Positions 18,715 through 21,622 of a DNA stretch of 21,622 nt are shown one piece after another. A model generated the notes under the pieces. The model worked only from the letters and a program-made list of their open reading frames with translations. It searched no databases and was not told where the DNA came from. The DNA comes from Zygnema cylindricum (lineage: Eukaryota > Streptophyta > Zygnematophyceae > Zygnematales > Zygnemataceae): contig JBBHKE010001521.1 in NCBI GenBank assembly GCA_037447655.1, positions 277,396 to 299,017 of the forward strand, written 5' to 3'. Within the stretch, counting starts at the first letter, position 1; each line of letters starts with the position of its first letter. The translations under genes were made by a program, and so were the position numbers.

Positions 18715-20500
18715 TTGGTGAGGTTGCTACTTTGGAGTCTACGACTGGTACTCGCCAAGGTGATTCTTTCGGGGCCACCATTTTTGCATTGGCTCACCAT
18801 CAAGCTTTACGCGACACTGCTACGACTTTCCCTAGTTGTTTATTCCCTTCCATCGCGGATGATATTCATATTGTGCGCCCTCGTGACCAAGTTTAATCTG
18901 CCTTTTCCCATTTTGCGGAGCAACTTCGTAGGATTGGTTTGTCAGTTAAGCCGTCTAAATGTGTGGCTTGGTGCCCACAAGGCTTACCTTCAAACTTCCC
19001 TGTTCCTGTGGGTTTTCGAATCACATCTCCGACGGATGGTATTAAAGCTTTAGGCTCTCCTATCGATGCCCCATCTTTTGTGAACCAAGTTGTCACAAAT
19101 GCTTTGTTAGAGGACCTCTCGCACTCTGATGACCTTCCTAAGCTCTCCAACTCCCAAGTGGTATTTCAAATCCTCACTTGTTGCTTTGCTCAACGTCCTC
19201 TCTATCTCGCCCGGACATTACCACCAACGAATCCATTTTTGTCCTCTCTAAAGGAGTTCGATGATCGACTTTTTAGTGTTCTCCATTACCTGGTTGGGCA
19301 TGGGATTTTTGATCAACAAGAGGGCTCATTTGCACGCCGTCAAGCTAGCCTTCCAATTTACAAAAGGGTTTAGGTTTGATTTCGGTGGCTCGAGTTGCTC
19401 TAGCCGCTTATTTGGTTAGTTGGGCTTTGGTTTCGCGCGCCATCACGTCCCGTTTTATATTAAATGATGTTCCCATTCTAGCCCAATCCGTCCCTAAATT
19501 AGAGGAAAACATTTTTCCTTTTCATCAGGCTTTTCCCTCCGCTCGTGCATTCCTTCAGCCTGATGCCCAAAACCAAACGCCACCCTTTGCGTCACTCATT
19601 GTTGACAATAACTCCATTTGCAACAACGCATTTCCGATCAATTTGCAACCGCTGAATTCCATAATCTATTAAACGAACTTCCTTTATCTCAAACACGTGC
19701 TCGTTTATGCTCGCGTTCAGGGTTGGGGTTGATGCGTGGTTACAAGAAACACCCATTTTTTCGACATTTCGTTTAACGTTTGACCAGTTCACCTGTGCTA
19801 TCTGCCTTCGTTTGGGTTTGCCTCATCCGCCGCTTCTTGAGTGCACCAATTATGTTTCCAACTAACCTATTTACTCCGATAGCATCCATTTAGTTCGTTG
19901 CTCGCGGGGGAGTGAACATACAGTCGAACATGATTTGGTTCGTGATGTGACTGCTGCTATTGGCGTCCAAGCAGGCTACACTGTGAAGCGGGCAGTTTCT
20001 CATATCTTACCTCCTCGTTCCCAATATATTGGTCTCTGAAGTCCTCGGGTTGACTTGGTTTTCCTCCACATGTCTAGGCAGACCTTGGGCGAGGTGGTCC
20101 ATACCTATCCGACTAGGACCCATGTTTCTCTTTGAGTGGGAGTGCATATGGGCATGGCGGCTCGGGACGTTGCATATGGGCATGTCGACTCGGGACACAT
20201 CGGCTTTTAAGGAAAAGGATTCCACTCACCGGGACCCAGCGGACTAGTTTGTCCCATTTGCAGCAGTGATTTTTGGTTCTTTGGACAAGTCTTTCGATGA
20301 TTTTCTACGCAAACGTGCTAAGAAAGCTTTTCAACACTATGGTCCAAGGAGTCCTCCCCCAAGATTTCTCGTTGCTTTTTACCGTCAGCGTGTATCAGTT
20401 GCCCTTCAACGAGCACAAATTGGGGCCCTTCTCCATCGAAGCACGGTGGCGGATGATAGGCGGGGCCTCCAAGACCTTCCTCCTGGGATCCAGTCCACAT
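18715..20500 (+). pseudogene. Non-LTR reverse transcriptase remnant with possible C-terminal nuclease domain
   Basis: The reading begins with TRQGDSFG and FALAHHQAL, then IADDIHIV with the catalytic ADD at 18855-18863, then LSVKPSKCVAW. The ORF continues through LPIYKRG, VALAAYLVSWAL and FTCAICLRLGLPHPPLLEC. Near 19928 comes EHDLVRDV, then HILPPRSQ and RVDLVF. The H/R-rich VRD motif followed by a (P/V)DL segment resembles a restriction-like endonuclease domain of R2/NeSL-type elements, but this is inference. The C-terminus has FYRQRVSVALQRAQ near 20376. Lesions are TAA at 18894-18896, frameshifts near 19370, 19618, 19772 and 20038, TAA near 19864, TGA near 20134 and TAG near 20245. It is clearly dead. 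I recall similar proteins from mosses and green algae but did not search. Confidence 0.78.
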
Positions 20501-20748
20501 CCACGATCTTTGGGGGTGTGGTATTATTTTGTTACGATTGTGGGGCATCATATAGAGTGGGTTAGTCTTTTTTAGCTAATCATCTTTGGTATCTTGTTTG
20601 GTCTTACCCATTAGCCCAGTTGCATTTGGTTTCCTCTTTTATTTGTTTTGTTTTGTTTTAGTAATTGTTAGCTCTTGTGGTCTTTAAATATTTTATCCCT
20701 ATTTTTTACCCCTTTGTACTTTTATTATTTTTCCATTGCACTTTCCGT

Positions 20749-20754
20749 AATAAA
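20749..20754 (+). terminator. Polyadenylation signal of the non-LTR element
   Basis: AATAAA lies about 15 nt before the right target duplication, after 180 bp of T-rich sequence, as expected for the transcript 3' end. No poly(A) tail remains. Confidence 0.55.
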
Positions 20755-20769
20755 GTTTTTCAACTTCTT

Positions 20770-20779
20770 ACTAAACTCT
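20770..20779 (+). repeat. Right target-site duplication of the non-LTR element
   Basis: ACTAAACTCT matches 18694-18703 exactly. Confidence 0.7.
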
Positions 20780-21261
20780 CGAAAGGAAATAAGAGCGTCC
20801 GTCGAAATTTTCGCGGCAGTAAAAAAAAATTGACAGCAACCGTGGACAAGCAGATGCTGGTTATGGACAATGTTTGGTTTAAACGCCGAAGACCATGATT
20901 TTAAACGTAAATAGACGTTTCAACATTTAATTTTTTGTGTTATCATCTACGTTTTATGATTTTTTTAAAATAAAACTTGTTTTACCTTAAGAAAAACATC
21001 AACCGCGATGTTTAAAAAAAAACACAAAAACACATGAAAAATATAGATAAAAAAAGAATATACATATCTAAATATGCATATGTATTGATCGATACATATG
21101 TATACACATAATTATCTATGCTTAAATTCGTTTATTACAATCTGTTTCTGGTTTTTTTATATTTTATTTTTCACGAACGTAACTTTATCTTTTTATAGAT
21201 ATAGAAAAAAGTGCAAGGGTACAATATCGCCATAGCCTCTGACAAAACGAATTAAATAAAA
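20780..21261. other. AT-rich intergenic region
   Basis: No gene is recognised. A near-perfect inverted repeat at 21077-21100 pairs CATATGTAT with ATACATATG across a 6-nt centre, within an AT-rich run of TATA words. Short frames here are low-complexity. Confidence 0.45.
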
Positions 21262-21622
21262 TGAGAGAGGGAGAGCAAGGTGGAGGGGAAGAAAGAGAGG
21301 GCAAAGAAGAGATAGAGAGGGACAAGGGAAGGGAGGGAGAAAAAGAGGGGAAAAAGGAGAGGGAGAGGGGGATGAAGAGGGAGAGTAAAAGAGGACGGAA
21401 AATGGAAGGGAGAGGAGAGGAATGAGGGAAAGGAGGGGGAAGGGGAGGAGGAGGGAGTAGGGGAGGAGGTCTGTGGAAGGGGCAAATGGAAACCGAGAGG
21501 GGAAGAGTGGGGGGATAAGGATAGAGGGAGAAGGAGAGAATTTAAGGGAGAGAGGGGTTGAGGAGAGGGGGAGAAAGGGAGGAGAGGGGGAGAAAGGGAG
21601 AGGGGGAGAAAAGGAGAGGGGG
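21262..21622. repeat. Polypurine (GA-rich) tract
   Basis: The plus strand is almost entirely A and G for about 360 bp to the end of the window, made of irregular GAGAGGG, GGGGAGAA and GGAGGGG words with few pyrimidines. From about 21560 a GGGGGAGAAAGGGAGA-like unit begins to repeat. The minus-strand proline/serine-rich frame here is a by-product of composition, not a gene. Confidence 0.9.

Larger units (their letters stand above)
18704..20769 (+). mobile_element. 5'-truncated non-LTR retrotransposon with target duplication
   Basis: The element starts within the reverse transcriptase domain and ends about 15 nt after an AATAAA (near 20749), following a T-rich 3' UTR. The 10-bp direct repeat ACTAAACTCT flanks both ends. 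This is the usual signature of target-primed reverse transcription with incomplete extension. It inserted beside the decayed foldback MITE; sequence after 20779 should be the original continuation of that locus. Confidence 0.78.

Noticed and set aside
21252-21485. Proline/serine-rich minus-strand protein
   Set aside because: Explained entirely by the polypurine composition of the plus strand.

Overview
This is a eukaryotic nuclear window, most likely from a streptophyte (land plant or charophyte-grade alga). The evidence is one host gene with four spliceosomal introns whose protein matches a plant major facilitator family, a DUF659-type hAT transposase, a Ty1/copia element, and several classes of MITE. 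No prokaryotic operon, rRNA gene or CRISPR array is present. A species cannot be named from sequence alone.

Layout, left to right. Positions 1-514 are unexplained. About 515-1704 and 2275-3429 are two diverged direct copies of one repeat, offset by about 1.72-1.76 kb. The second copy ends exactly where the internal region of a minus-strand Ty1/copia element begins, so both read as long LTR-like units. A tRNA-like A/B-box pair and an inverted repeat sit at matching places in the copies. The copia remnant (3443-5456, minus) keeps the reverse transcriptase and RNase H parts, with several frameshifts and a stop, and ends abruptly at 5456.

At that point a 3159-bp hAT transposon begins (5457-8615). 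It has perfect 16-bp terminal inverted repeats, an apparently intact 664-residue transposase (6275-8269, minus) and an internal array of 34-bp repeats. Beyond it, 8616-12391 is gene-poor. It holds a 98-bp foldback, a 733-bp Harbinger-type MITE with TTA target duplication (9253-9985) and a GA-rich stretch of unknown origin. A 501-bp TA-flanked MITE follows at 12392-12892.

The one convincing host gene is on the minus strand, 17576 to 13363: five exons encoding a 534-residue major facilitator transporter of the plant UNE2-like family. All four introns have GT..AG ends and the phases match. Intron 1 carries a 217-bp near-perfect foldback MITE about 25 nt from the donor site. The sequences around both splice sites of intron 4 have been locally duplicated.

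Right of the gene lie a promoter-side microsatellite, a CT-rich tract, a decayed copy of the intron-1 foldback, and a 5'-truncated non-LTR retrotransposon (18704-20769) flanked by a 10-bp target duplication ACTAAACTCT. The window ends in an AT-rich stretch and a polypurine tract of about 360 bp. Apart from the transporter, the window is a nested landscape of mobile elements; only the hAT element looks potentially functional.
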